This document shows positions 54,808 to 64,000 of a stretch of 64,000 bases of DNA, piece after piece. Under the pieces are notes generated by a model that saw nothing but the letters and a program-made list of their open reading frames with translations, did no database searches and had not been told where the DNA came from. Source of the DNA: Bremia lactucae (taxonomy: Eukaryota; Oomycota; Peronosporomycetes; Peronosporales; Peronosporaceae); assembly GCF_004359215.1 (NCBI RefSeq), contig NC_090610.1, forward strand, positions 276,996 to 340,995, written 5' to 3'. Made by a program: the position numbers and the translations under genes. The first letter of the stretch is position 1; each line of letters opens with the position of its first letter.

Positions 54808-56121
54808 CTAATGACAATAAAGCGTGAGTCACAGCTCTGAGCACCTTCCTCGACGATGAGGGAATGGTGGACTTTGAAAGTCACTTTCAATCAGAGGAGG
54901 AGGAAAAAGAGCGGCGTTCGCTCACGCCTTCTCTTCGAATCCGTTTCCAGAACGTTGTGCCGCTGATTTCTTAACTGCATTGAGCAGGACACGGAATCCT
55001 GAGTCCAACATCATTACGAATCCGCTCGATGAAGAGCAAGAGCCGATAATCCTCATAGAGGAAAGAGCTCGTCGTCGAGCTGCCGAAATAGCGAAAGCTA
55101 AGGCTCATATTGAATATAGATTCACTCCGCTTAGTGCGGACGAGCGTCTTAAAGAGATAGCGGGTCATAGCTTGGCCATCTGGATCTCTGGTGACCCGGC
55201 GAGGACGCCGGAGAAGATCGCTGCTCGCGACGCTCTTCATGAGCAATACCTTACGCCGAAGGTAATGACGCGAAGCCAGTATCTGACGCGTTTACGTGAT
55301 CAAGCCCGTGGGACTTCGGTGACCTCCATGAGGGAAATTCCAATCGTTTTGTTGCCAAACGAAACAAGGACTGAAACGAAGTCTTATTTGAGAAATGGGT
55401 TCACCGGGCCCGCAAACTCCGTAATATCTAGAATATCAGAGAGTCTGCGGATACAGGTGATGTTCGTTTGGAACGGAAGCTTCGCTTCGACTATGCTAAG
55501 CTTAAGGCAAAAGGCCAGTTACGTTCGGCATTTATGCCACAAAGCGAAGAAAGGCCTAGCCAATATTTCAGTGCTTCGGTTGACCGTACAACCATTGATC
55601 GAAGCCGCACTGAGGCTTTAGATCCACCTAATCCCACGTTTAGTGGTGGGAAGCGTCGTTTGACGCGAGTTGACCCTGAGCTTGGCGCTCAAAAACGTCA
55701 ACGGCGTACGGGCAATCTTGCCGAAGAGGTACCTCGAACTCCCAAGAGTTTTCAGAAGAGGGGTACCCTAGCCACTTCACCAGATACTGGTATTGACCCT
55801 CACGACGACGTCGCTTTAAAAGTTTCTCCACATGAAACTGAAGGTTCCCCCGCGCATCAAGCAGCGCGGGAGGGGGCCGAAATTTCGGCGGAAGCATTTG
55901 ATGCTCTACGGCACGAGGTGCAACTTCTTCGTGAGGTCCTTGCTCGGGTTGAGAGCTCTTTTGAGGCGGTTCGGGACCGTCTTTCGACGCTGGAGCGTCA
56001 GCAGCCTCGTTTAGAGGGCCAGCTGGACATCCTGGTGAGGATGCAGCAATCTGCGGCACGACCGCCTGTCTCGGCGCAAGCGCCTTCAAGTCCACGTGGG
56101 AAGGGTCCCGATATGGCTTAA
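54808..56121 (+). CDS. Antisense ORF of family A element (frameshifted)
   Basis: The plus-strand coding stretch is antisense to pol. Pieces: 54808-54837 (KRES start), 54980-55621 frame (PLDEEQEPIILIEERARRRAAEIAKAKAH, then SQYLTRLRDQARG) and 55468-56121 (KLRFDYAKLKAKGQL, a KRRLTRVDPELGAQKRQRR basic patch, and a heptad coiled coil at about residues 140-195 of that piece: EAFDALRHEVQLLREVLA..). The frame change lies near 55360-55460; copy 1 (844-1700) is open across that same place but breaks elsewhere, which argues that an intact ORF once existed. Its 3' roughly 480 bp overlap the chromodomain end of pol on the opposite strand. Function unknown; a basic, coiled-coil protein. Confidence 0.55.
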
Positions 56122-56377
56122 GCAAGCCAACGTAAAACACTGGGTGTGTACGCAGCTTGCTGGGAAGGTTTAGCGTATAAGCTAGGCCCTTCTTGGCCAC
56201 GACCGTAAATGGTCCAATAAAGCGCGGGCGCAATTTGGTCTTGAAGACCGCGGAAACCAAGTTGGTAGGTAGGTTTTTAGCGTTTAGTAAAACTCGGTCT
56301 CCGACCATATAAGAATTAATACAGCTTCTGCCTTTGGCATCTGCTTGTTCTTTTTGTTTGTCTTGGCTATCAGCCAT
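55640..56377 (-). CDS. Integrase tail and chromodomain of family A pol
   Basis: 245 open codons: CINSYMVGDRVLLNAKNLP, LRPRFIGPFTVVAKKGLAY (GPF/Y module), HPVFYVGLLKPYRDP, a Pro/Ala-rich linker, then a chromodomain YLVKWLGYPSSENSWEFE near the C-terminus. Chromodomain gypsy integrases use it to read histone marks at target sites. It is in continuity with the integrase core upstream except for a frame break near 56380-56520. Confidence 0.8.
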   Translation of the reverse strand: MADSQDKQKEQADAKGRSCINSYMVGDRVLLNAKNLPTNLVSAVFKTKLRPRFIGPFTVVAKKGLAYTLNLPSKLRTHPVFYVGLLKPYRDPSHVDLKALAPRQAVVPQIAASSPGCPAGPLNEAADAPASKDGPEPPQKSSQPEQGPHEEVAPRAVEHQMLPPKFRPPPALLDARGNLQFHVEKLLKRRRREGQYQYLVKWLGYPSSENSWEFEVPLRQDCPYAVDVFERQAQGQLASNDASHH

Positions 56378-56517
56378 CGTATCCCTTACATGTCTTAAGA
56401 CACTAAATCGCGTCGCGAGAAACTCGCTTACTTGTTTCCGAACGGTAACAGGGCTGATATCAGCAAGCCTATCGGCTAATTCTCCCCCACCAAGCCCTGA
56501 ACCACGCAGTGGTATCG

Positions 56518-57309
56518 TTAGTGGAACGCGTGGGTGGGTGATACCGTTGGCATAAAACGGAAGATAGCCTGTAGAGGCTGTACAGCGTTATTTAACGCAA
56601 ACGCCACCACTGGGGGCATTGAGCTCCAGCGCTTTGGTGTCTGCGCACACACGCTGCGTAAAACGTCTTCAATGACGCGATTGACACGTTCAGTTTGACC
56701 ATCGGTCTGCGGATGGTCCGCGGTGGACATATCCAATCTGGTGCCAAGCACTCGGAAAATTGATTTCCAGAATTCACCCGTGAAACGGGGATCCCGATCA
56801 GAGGCAATTGCCATTGGCAAACCATGTTGCCGAAATACGCGATCGATAAACAGCTTAGCTGTACCTTCACCATCAATGGGATCCGGCACGACCGCTAAGT
56901 GAGCCATTTTGCTCAATCGGTCAACAAAGACCACTATGACGGAGTTACCGGTTGAATCTTTCGGTAGACCGAATCCAAAATCCAAACCAATGGACTCCCA
57001 GCAACCTATGGGGACGGAAATGCTCGCCAATGGCGCAGCATTATGCGCTGAGGGTTTAATCAGCTGGAAAGTTTCGCATGTGCGAACATATGTGCTGACC
57101 CATTTATAAAGTTTGGGCCACCAATAACTCTGGCTTACAGAGCCGTAGATCTTTTCTCTACCGAGATGACCACCAATGACAGTATCGTGTGCCTCATAGA
57201 GGATTCGGTACTTCAAACCCTCATCATGAGGAACAACGACACGCAGACGCGGTGTCTGTGCAATGAAGCAACAGGTCGTTATCGATAGAAAATCGATGTA
57301 ACCTTGCAC
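56518..57309 (-). CDS. Integrase core of family A pol
   Basis: 263 open codons: the zinc-binding domain with GGHLGREKIYGSV and CETFQLIKP (the CxxC pair is altered to C-x-x-F), then the core with SIGLDFGFGLP (first Asp), ASDRDPRFTGEFW (second Asp) and HPQTDGQTERVNRVIEDVL (Glu). Without the second zinc Cys this copy is probably impaired. Confidence 0.8.
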   Translation of the reverse strand: MQGYIDFLSITTCCFIAQTPRLRVVVPHDEGLKYRILYEAHDTVIGGHLGREKIYGSVSQSYWWPKLYKWVSTYVRTCETFQLIKPSAHNAAPLASISVPIGCWESIGLDFGFGLPKDSTGNSVIVVFVDRLSKMAHLAVVPDPIDGEGTAKLFIDRVFRQHGLPMAIASDRDPRFTGEFWKSIFRVLGTRLDMSTADHPQTDGQTERVNRVIEDVLRSVCAQTPKRWSSMPPVVAFALNNAVQPLQAIFRFMPTVSPTHAFH

Positions 57310-57429
57310 ACAAACGTGCCGGCAATTTAATACCTGAATCAGAGTTCTTTAGAGCTCGTAGCAGTGCTACACACTGTTCATCCTTGGCATAAGCTGAACG
57401 GTTTAATTCAGGAATAAGCGACATGCATA

Positions 57430-58440
57430 GTCGTTAAATGAGAGAGCTCATAATCCGGCCTGCGTGATAACGCATCGGCCAAAGCATTCTGCTTGCCGGG
57501 CTTATACTTCACCTCGAAGTTGTATTCCGCGAAAATGATAGCCAACGGGCCATTCTCTGTGAGGATTGGGGCGACTTAGTCGCCGTGCGTAATGACGCGG
57601 GATCTGTATATATTACAAACGCGAGCAGATGAACTCAGAATTTGACGAGAGCATATTCCAAAGCAAGTAACTCTTCGTCATGAACTGGGTAGTTCTTTTC
57701 CGCAGCTTTAAGCTGTCTAGACTCGAACGCAATAACACGTTCATGCTCATCAACATCTGTTTGTAACGGAGCACTGCCAATGGCAAAATCCGATGCGTCA
57801 CAGACGACACTGAAAGGTCAATTTGGGTTTGGTAGTGCCAGAATCGGGGCATGGATAATTCTATCCTTAACTGCTTGAAAAGCATTATGTTCGGGCTAGC
57901 CCAGCACCATTCTGTATCCTTTTTAAGGAAATTAGATAATGGCCCCTAGCCGTATTAGCGTAATTTTTGCTATATTTGTGTAAATAATTGGCGAGACCCA
58001 ATCACTTACGCAAATCCTTTTGGTTTTTAAGAACCGGCCAATCTACTATGGCTTCACCTCAGCGGGATCCGCTCTAAGGCCTCACTTTTAAATGAAGCAT
58101 CCTAAAAAAGGAATTTTGTCTTCGCCAAAATGCATTTAGATGCATTGGCATACAATTTGTTTGTGCGCATGCACTCGAGCACTGCTCGCAAATGGTCTAA
58201 ATGATTTTCCATATCCGACCGACCCTGCTCCGCACGACTATGGACAAAAATGTCATCGAAAAAAGTCTGTGCATAACCTCGATGAGGGCGAAACAGTTGT
58301 GTCACTAGACGATTAAATGTTGCCGGGGCGTTGGAAAGCCCTTGTGGCATAACTAGCCACTCCCATAACATGCCGCTTGGGGTGCTAACCGCTGTAAGCG
58401 ATATCGCTAGCTCGCATGAGCAATTCGTACTAACCATCGA
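57430..58440 (-). pseudogene. RNase H and C-terminal reverse transcriptase of family A pol
   Basis: RT part 58102-58437: YTAVSTPSGMLW-like ITAVSTPSGMLWEWLVMPQGLSNAPATFNRLV and TFFDDIFVHSRAEQG with the catalytic DD, NKLYANASKCILAKTKF. RNase H pieces in other frames: AFQAVKDRIIHAP.. near 57850-57890 and the ALVKFRVHL and LADALSRRPD segments at about 57460-57640. Frameshifts at about 58100 and 57900. Confidence 0.7.
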
Positions 58441-58860
58441 CTAAGTTCAATGCACTGTACATTGTACATCCCACTATATAATTCTGAAGAACATCCTTTC
58501 TAGGAATGGGGGTTTGTGCTGGTATAGTGACAGCATTAAGCTTATTATAAGCATGTACAATGCGCCATTTACCATTTGGCTTTTTGACACAAACTGTCGG
58601 TGTCGAATGAGGATATTTGCTTTCTCGTACCATTCCCGCCTCGTGCTTAGCACGGAAGAAATCGTCAATGACGTCACACTGCTCCTTTGGTAAAGGCCAT
58701 TGTCTTATGACACAGTATTTAATTCCCGGAACCAAGTCAATTTCATGACAACCTCTATCCGGAGGTAAAACAGACGGTGGATTATTACACACCACATCTT
58801 GGAATTCCTTAATCAAGGAATAAAATGGATCTGTAGGATCTTTAAGGATCTATGACCGAT
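58430..58860 (-). CDS. N-terminal reverse transcriptase of family A pol
   Basis: 128 codons: FQDVVCNNPPSVLPPDRG.CHEIDLVPGIKY, ESKYPHSTPTVCVKKPNGKWRIVHAYNKLNAVTIPAQTPIP, NYIVGCTMYSALNLVDG, which is RT motif order 1 to A with the first catalytic Asp. One frameshift separates it from 58437. Confidence 0.75.
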
Positions 58861-58954
58861 TTTGCGCACTAAGTGCAGCTTTTGTGTCATCCAGGACAGC
58901 TTCGTCTAAAAGTGACGATTAGTTTAACTCAACCGTAGGTCGAATGACCACCAT

Positions 58955-60035
58955 TTAAGATAAATCACCAGCCTTTAAGGCTCGACCGCACTCATCAATA
59001 GACATTTCGTCTAGCTCTAAAAGAGCATGTAACGAAGGGATTGCGGCAAGGCTAACTTTCCCCTCAATGTTACCGGTTACACCATTTACAAGCGTACGTA
59101 ATTCCTCACTCATATCACTTTGTGAGGGTATACACGCTTCGTGTCCATCCCGTCCTGGAGTGGAGACAATGTGCCTCTTAGAAGCCGGGACATTCACGTC
59201 CCCGGGTTTTCCAGCCTGTATTGGTTCTATACAAGACATGGTGTCTAATTTGACATCCGACAAGGATTAGGTAACGCAACTTCCTTATCAATCGAATGTT
59301 TACGTCTCGCTTCACGTGCATTAGGAGGGTTTGACCCAAATTGCCCTGGCGAACCGTCAATAGTGTCACTATTGACACTTAGTATGGTGCCACTTCGGCC
59401 GACCACACTCGGTGGACTTAGACGTGCCACTCCACGTATCTCAGGGATATTTCCCCTTGATGATTCGGCCTTAGGCCAACAATGCTTTCAGCATTCAGTG
59501 ATTCGTTATTACAACGAGTGTCACTCGACGGAGTACGTGCCGTTCCACTTATTTCTGCTGAGTCGGGCTCAGAATCAATGTTTTAACATTAGAGTTTATT
59601 GACTCAGACATGCCAATGTCTAAAACTCTGACAGACTCATTCAGATCCGCGCCAATAGCGATTTTGTTGCCTAGCAAAGGTGGGTTCATGACTCTGCAAG
59701 AATTTGCTAGGAACATTGCGCGCGGCGCCTAATGTCTGACCTCCAATCGATCCATGGCTCAAGGTGTTCTAACCAGACCATACCAAGGATGAGATCAAAT
59801 CTCGAATCCAAATCAAGGACGAGACAGCGTTCCATAAAGATCAATGGAACTTTGGGAACAGTGACACGAGCCCCAGTCGCTAAGCGAACAGTGATTGTAT
59901 CACCTTCATGCGCTCTGAGCGCCTCAACGTATTGTTGACGTCCTTCAAGGGAAAGGTGTCGAGCATAATTGCAAGACGCTTCTGAGTCAATTAAAATTGA
60001 CCACGGCTTATCAAAGCCCTTAACAGTCGCTTAAG
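58955..60035 (-). pseudogene. Protease and protease-RT spacer of family A pol
   Basis: Protease: ILIDSEASCNYARHLSLEGRQQYVEALRAHEGDTITVRLATGARV at about 59865-60000; the retropepsin D-S-G is D-S-E here, so it is likely inactive. Then RFDLILGMVWLEHLEPWIDW (59740-59815). The spacer continues to 58955 in several frames (e.g. 58955-59263). Confidence 0.65.
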
Positions 60036-60127
60036 CGACTAGCAAGCCAGGCTTGTACTCTCGCCCCGTGTCATTGAGCACCGAGCTAGTTGGGGCTTGG
60101 TTCTGTTTATTCCCACCTCCTTGAGGT

Positions 60128-61186
60128 TCAACAGAGCCTAGGTCTTCCCCAGTAGGGCGCCCCGCACCTACTGGGTATCGACCTTTTCGCGCACCGTACC
60201 AGATCTCTGGTATAGGTCGGAGTTGGAGCTCTTTCGAGCTTTACTCGAATTTCGAAGAGGGCAGGCAGGGCGTAAATGTTTCGTGCTTCCGCACATATAA
60301 CATCTGCAGATGGTCTTATGCTGTTCCACAGCTTGAAGAGCATCTTCTCCTTCCTCAACGAGGCTTAAATCCATAGGTTCCGCATTATTAGACGGAACCC
60401 TTGTGCTCGAAGAGCTTCTTCGGTTGACAGGCGTGCTAACGCGAGCAGACTTAAAGTCAAACTCGGCGCGTAGCGCTATGGCAACTGCCTCTTCGAACGT
60501 AGCCGGATGAGATCGGAATAATTCCGTCCGGGCAACGCCCTCATTGAGACGCCCCATAAAGATCGTCACAACAATAGCTTCTTGCACCGGGTCTTGATGC
60601 ATAGATGCAATGAGAGTTCTCAACTCCTGGACAAAGTCGTCTAGGGTTCTTTTACCCTGTCGAATCGCTAGGAGCCGTGCTCGCATGCGAAAAGCCTGAT
60701 CAGGCGGTGCAAACATGCTGGTCATTTGCTGTTTCAGCGAATCCCATTGGGAAAAAGCGTCATTTATGGACGTGCTGCACGATAGTGCCCACTCCATGGC
60801 TCTATCTCCAAGTTTGGAATGGTCATAGACACCATTTGCCGTTCTGTTTAGAACAAGGCGGAAACAATTGACGATTCCATCTGCTTAATCCAAAATGGGA
60901 GATTTTCTCCCTCTTTTTCATCAAATGTCCTCACATTCACACTAAAAGGGCGAGCCCTCGGCTCTGAATCAGGTAGAGAGATGTACCTGGTTGGCATACA
61001 TGCCGCTAAGTGGTCCTGTACCTGACCGATCAGGGAGGCTTCGTATCGCATGGAGGCGTCAAGCCTTGCATGCACGACCTCTGGTCCCTGAGAGATAATA
61101 AATTCCACGTGCTCAAGCCCGAATAAGGTTTTGAGCTTGTCACAAGCGGCGCGTTGCGCTTCTGACAATTCTGGAACCTCTTCCAT
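60128..61186 (-). pseudogene. Gag of family A element
   Basis: Two overlapping open pieces: 60848-61186 (MEEVPELSEAQRAACDKLKTLFG..., N-terminal) and 60168-60797 (capsid segment LKQQMTSMFAPPDQAFRMRARLLAIRQGKRTLDDFVQELRTL, then a CCHC knuckle CYMCGSTKHLRPAC with C-x2-C-x4-H-x4-C). One frameshift near 60800-60850. The start is the first Met after the leader. Confidence 0.75.
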
Positions 61187-61227
61187 TTTCGTGAGAAATT
61201 AGTCTTGTAAAGACTCAGGCGAAGATT

Positions 61228-61244
61228 GACTACGAGTGCTACCA
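61228..61244 (-). promoter_or_regulatory. Primer-binding site of family A
   Basis: Minus strand TGGTAGCACTCGTAGTC, two bases inside the 5' LTR; very similar to the family B site. Confidence 0.65.
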
Positions 61245-61246
61245 GG

Positions 61247-61735
61247 TGTAGCTCCGCTACACCTGGTCGCTCCTAAAGTCTGAGAAAGACTTTCAGACTC
61301 AGAGAGTCGCTTATTACCATTGAACTAATGGGTTTAACAACTCAGGGAGTCGTACAAGCTATAAAAGCTTGAGGAATCCTAGTTCAATGGATTCAGGGGT
61401 TCGTAGAACCAAGTGGCAACTAGTGCCCAAGAGGATATACCTTAGAAAGGCTTCTATCTCTTACAGATCAATGCGCAAGCCTTAGGAAGGCACTTAACGC
61501 TTTAAGATCGAAAGGGGAACTGCACTATATTTAATTATTTAAATCTAAAAACCCTATTCTAGCTAATTTAAAATAGATTTTGGCCGCCAGATTTATATCT
61601 GGCGGCGACCACATTTGTTACCCATAGTAAATGGGATTTAAGTAACTAACCATTTAAAATTAAATAAAGGGTATATTACTTATAAAGTAAATGTACCACA
61701 ACAACGGTTCTCCAACCGATGTGTGCCCCATTACA
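61247..61735 (-). repeat. 5' LTR, family A
   Basis: On the plus strand TGTAGCTCCGCTACACC ... CCCCATTACA, 489 bp, pairing with 54216-54699. The minus-strand end abuts the primer-binding site. Confidence 0.9.
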
Positions 61736-63181
61736 CGACTGATGCGATAGAGACTGTGTTGTCTCGTGATAACCACCGCTGTAAGAGCCACGGAACTGCA
61801 TTACCGCGTGCAAGACATTTGCTAATTTTAATCACAAAGCTCTTGTATATATTGTGCATGACAAACGTTTTGTCTTTTTACGGATCCCGCATCCCCGCGG
61901 ACCGAAATAAGCTCAACGCACCTCTCGCCAAGCTTTGCGACATTCTTCTCTGAATATAAGTTCCATGCTGAATACACCTCGATTAGTCGGACGCGTAATT
62001 GTGACGATCAGACTTTGAGGGAGCTGTCAGCACAACAAACATCATCGTATAATTTATTACTTTAGTGGATAAGTATTACTCCATCGCACCAAAATAAAAG
62101 CTATGGCGCTCAGCTTCAGCGATAGCCTTTTATGAAATCATCTGTCGCCATGCGATCCGCTGAGGATCTTTGCCATTATGGTTTGAACCCAAGCTTAAGA
62201 TGCCCTGCTAGCGTCAACTAGCGCCCTCAAGTAGTCATTCGGGTCGTGCGTAATCTTCCTTTCATATGGCGGAAATGGTTTGGCCACTTTGTATCGGCGG
62301 ATGGCTAATTTATCTAGCCATAGATGTAGTCTCAGCGCAATGCATCAGCACCGTTTAGCTGTTCAACAATTAAGCAACTGCATATCTTTAACCATTGTCG
62401 CAAAATTGTTCGACGAAACTCCATGAATAAATTCCACCTAACCCTAATGGTCGGGTAGGTCACGTCGGCTTTTTTAACCGACTAGCAAGATGACAATAAG
62501 CATTATGAACCTTGAAGTTTTAGTTGACAAGGACCCTTTTTATTTTCAAATCTTGAGTGTGGGTGACACGGGATGTTTCGCCCAGGATAAGGACCAAGAT
62601 TCGCGTTTTACGTCAAACGTTAGAAACGTGTGCTTGAGTTTATGGGTACATATGATCGTCCAGCTCCACAGACCCATGGCCAGATTGAGGGACCAACGTT
62701 CTTAGACAGGTCCGATGCCTATGGTGGCAAATTCCAGTGGTTAAATTTATATGGTCTTATAAATTTGCTACAAACCACAGTGTCCACGTTAGGGCGGGTT
62801 AAACACCATTTCATATCAGCGACTAACGGTCGTCAGTGATAATCGAGGCTTAAAACCTCTACGCTGGGTGCAAAAAAGCAAAGTAGCTTCGCCTATGAGC
62901 TGGCAAAAATAGCTTAGGTGAACATACTTGAATTCTAGTGGTCAAAACACAAGGATGTGTCTGTTCGGAGATCGGCACGGCATCTTTTCGCTTCAAATTC
63001 TTCATGATAATTCGAAATTGGTATTATCGACCTAAGGCTGACCTCGTTAGCGAGCTAGATCGAACAGCGAGAGAAAAAATTAAAGCTTAATTGATATACG
63101 GTTAGTCACCATGCAAATTAAAGTTCGTGGAAAGAATGAACGGCTACTGTATATGACAAAAAAAACGAATAGTACAGTCAC
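61736..63181 (+). pseudogene. Heavily decayed pol remnant
   Basis: Short matches only: an RNase H-like trace at 61770-61830 and 61890-61960 (collinear with 22130-22330), and an integrase trace LEFMGTYDRPAPQTHGQIEGP (62633-62695, from the ELMGTRL..HPQTDGQTER region). No ORF over 80 codons is meaningful. It precedes a family C LTR at 63182, so it may be a dead family C element. Confidence 0.45.
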
Positions 63182-63677
63182 AGTAATGGGGTGTCTGTTG
63201 CATAGGTATAATTTCTATAAGAGGAATAATAAATAATTTATTTATGAGAGGAAATAAATAAAGAAGTACAAAATTATAATTTTTATGAATTTGACCTAAA
63301 TAGTTCCAATATTACCAAATTTGGTAATATTGATGCAATAAGACAATAGCTCTATTGATTGGCTGATTCAAGTCCAAATCAACCCCGCTAATTGTTATAA
63401 GACACGATTGTGCCTTGCGCAAGAGGCGCCATACTTAGTTAGGTATTAATATAATAAGTTCAGTAGCAGATAGAAAATTGTTACGTAAGCAACTAAATAT
63501 ATTTGTACAGGTTTACTTTTCTCTATTCTAAAGCTTAGTCTAGACCTTTTATGCTAAAGATCCTTAGCTGTGTAAGAAACCCTCATCTTTACCTTTGTGA
63601 ACGTGAAGTTTCGAGGCACTGTAATTATTGTAACGTCAACTAGTACTGATCAGTATTTGTGAAAGATGCCACTTACA
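63182..63677 (+). repeat. Family C LTR
   Basis: About 496 bp, AT-rich, starting TAATGGGGTGTCTG (degenerate) and ending GCCACTTACA, followed two bases later by a primer-binding site. It is the reference for recognising the interrupted LTR at 31047-31914. Confidence 0.65.
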
Positions 63678-63679
63678 CT

Positions 63680-63697
63680 TGGTGGCAATTTGTAGTC
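63680..63697 (+). promoter_or_regulatory. Primer-binding site of family C
   Basis: TGGTGGCAATTTGTAGTC right after the LTR; shares its TGG start and GTAGTC end with families A and B. The rest of that element is cut off by the LTR at 63726. Confidence 0.5.
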
Positions 63698-63725
63698 AAT
63701 TCAACGACCTATGCACGTTCCATCC

Positions 63726-64000
63726 TGTAACGGGGTGTATCGTTACATGAAATTAACAATAAAAGATTGTTAATTAATATTATCCAAAAGGTAGATAATA
63801 TTTGGAGGAAATTACTTTAAATAGTAATTTCCTGAATTCTTATCCATAAATAGGTATAGACCATTATGTCTATTTATTCCGCAGACTAATCAGCTGTAGA
63901 AGTAATCAAAGAGAGTTACGAGATAAGATAGATAAGAATTCATTTACATGTTTAGTATTAGTTTATAGTTAAGACAACATTTACAAAGATAGATTAACAA
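63726..64000 (+). repeat. Family B LTR, truncated by the window end
   Basis: TGTAACGGGGTGTATCG start; all 275 bases visible equal 15354-15628. Probably the start of a young element extending beyond the window. Confidence 0.85.

Larger units (their letters stand above)
54216..61735 (-). mobile_element. Complete Ty3/gypsy family A element (minus strand)
   Basis: About 7.5 kb with both LTRs, primer-binding site, gag, protease, RT, RNase H, integrase with chromodomain, an antisense ORF and a polypurine tract. The five bases outside the LTRs do not match (CGCCC versus CGACT), so no clear target-site duplication; flanks come from different elements. Coding regions carry a handful of frameshifts, far fewer than family B remnants. 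Confidence 0.88.

Noticed and set aside
54980..56121. Host gene on the plus strand
   Set aside because: It lies inside a complete LTR element and has a second copy in the same position relative to pol at 844-1700.

Overview
This 64 kb window looks like nuclear DNA of an oomycete, most likely a plant-associated member of the Peronosporales (Phytophthora or downy mildew type). The reasons are a Crinkler-type effector gene, short 40-97 bp GT-AG introns in otherwise compact genes, and dense, mutually nested Ty3/gypsy retrotransposons between small gene islands. The species cannot be named from the sequence. There are four assembly gaps (13543-13642, 14073-14770, 21381-21480, 49122-49639).

Gene islands. 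(1) 2.5-12.0 kb: a nine-exon ZFC3H1/Red1-like gene (C3H zinc finger, HAT-like helical repeats and a C-terminal leucine-rich-repeat module), then NAR1 (cytosolic Fe-S assembly), convergent with COX10 (heme O synthase). (2) 28.4-30.7 kb: one intronless Crinkler-like gene with a P-loop NTPase signature, isolated among retroelements. (3) 42.0-44.7 kb: a conserved-looking three-exon gene of unknown function, divergent from VMA7 (V-ATPase subunit F) across only about 110 bp, with VMA7 convergent with ARF1. A degraded LINE follows at 45.3-48.15 kb.

Retroelements. Three LTR families can be separated by LTR sequence. Family A (LTR about 480 bp; complete element 54216-61735 on the minus strand; 3' end of another copy at 1-2258; LTR stub at 12553-12724) has a chromodomain integrase. 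Family B (LTR about 445-490 bp) supplies most of the repeats: a plus element at 48292-54215, minus remnants at 24.2-28.0 and 33.4-37.9 kb, plus remnants at 15.3-23.7 and 37.9-40.1 kb, and a head-to-head pair of 3' ends at 12.7-15.8 kb. Family C is seen as LTRs or LTR pieces at 2.3, 28.0, 31.0-31.9 and 63.2-63.7 kb. Essentially every copy is broken by stops and frameshifts.

Most notable observations. Family B coding DNA is saturated with short, often perfect inverted repeats, roughly one every 30-60 bp, through gag, pol and the antisense ORF; neighbouring host genes and family A do not look like this. Families A and B both carry a long antisense ORF between integrase and the 3' LTR, and in family A it overlaps the chromodomain-coding end of pol. 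A fragment matching the 3' part of a small-subunit rRNA in AT-rich, mitochondrion-like DNA is inserted in a retroelement at 17.6-17.8 kb. The Crinkler gene sits between two near-identical direct repeats 9,081 bp apart.
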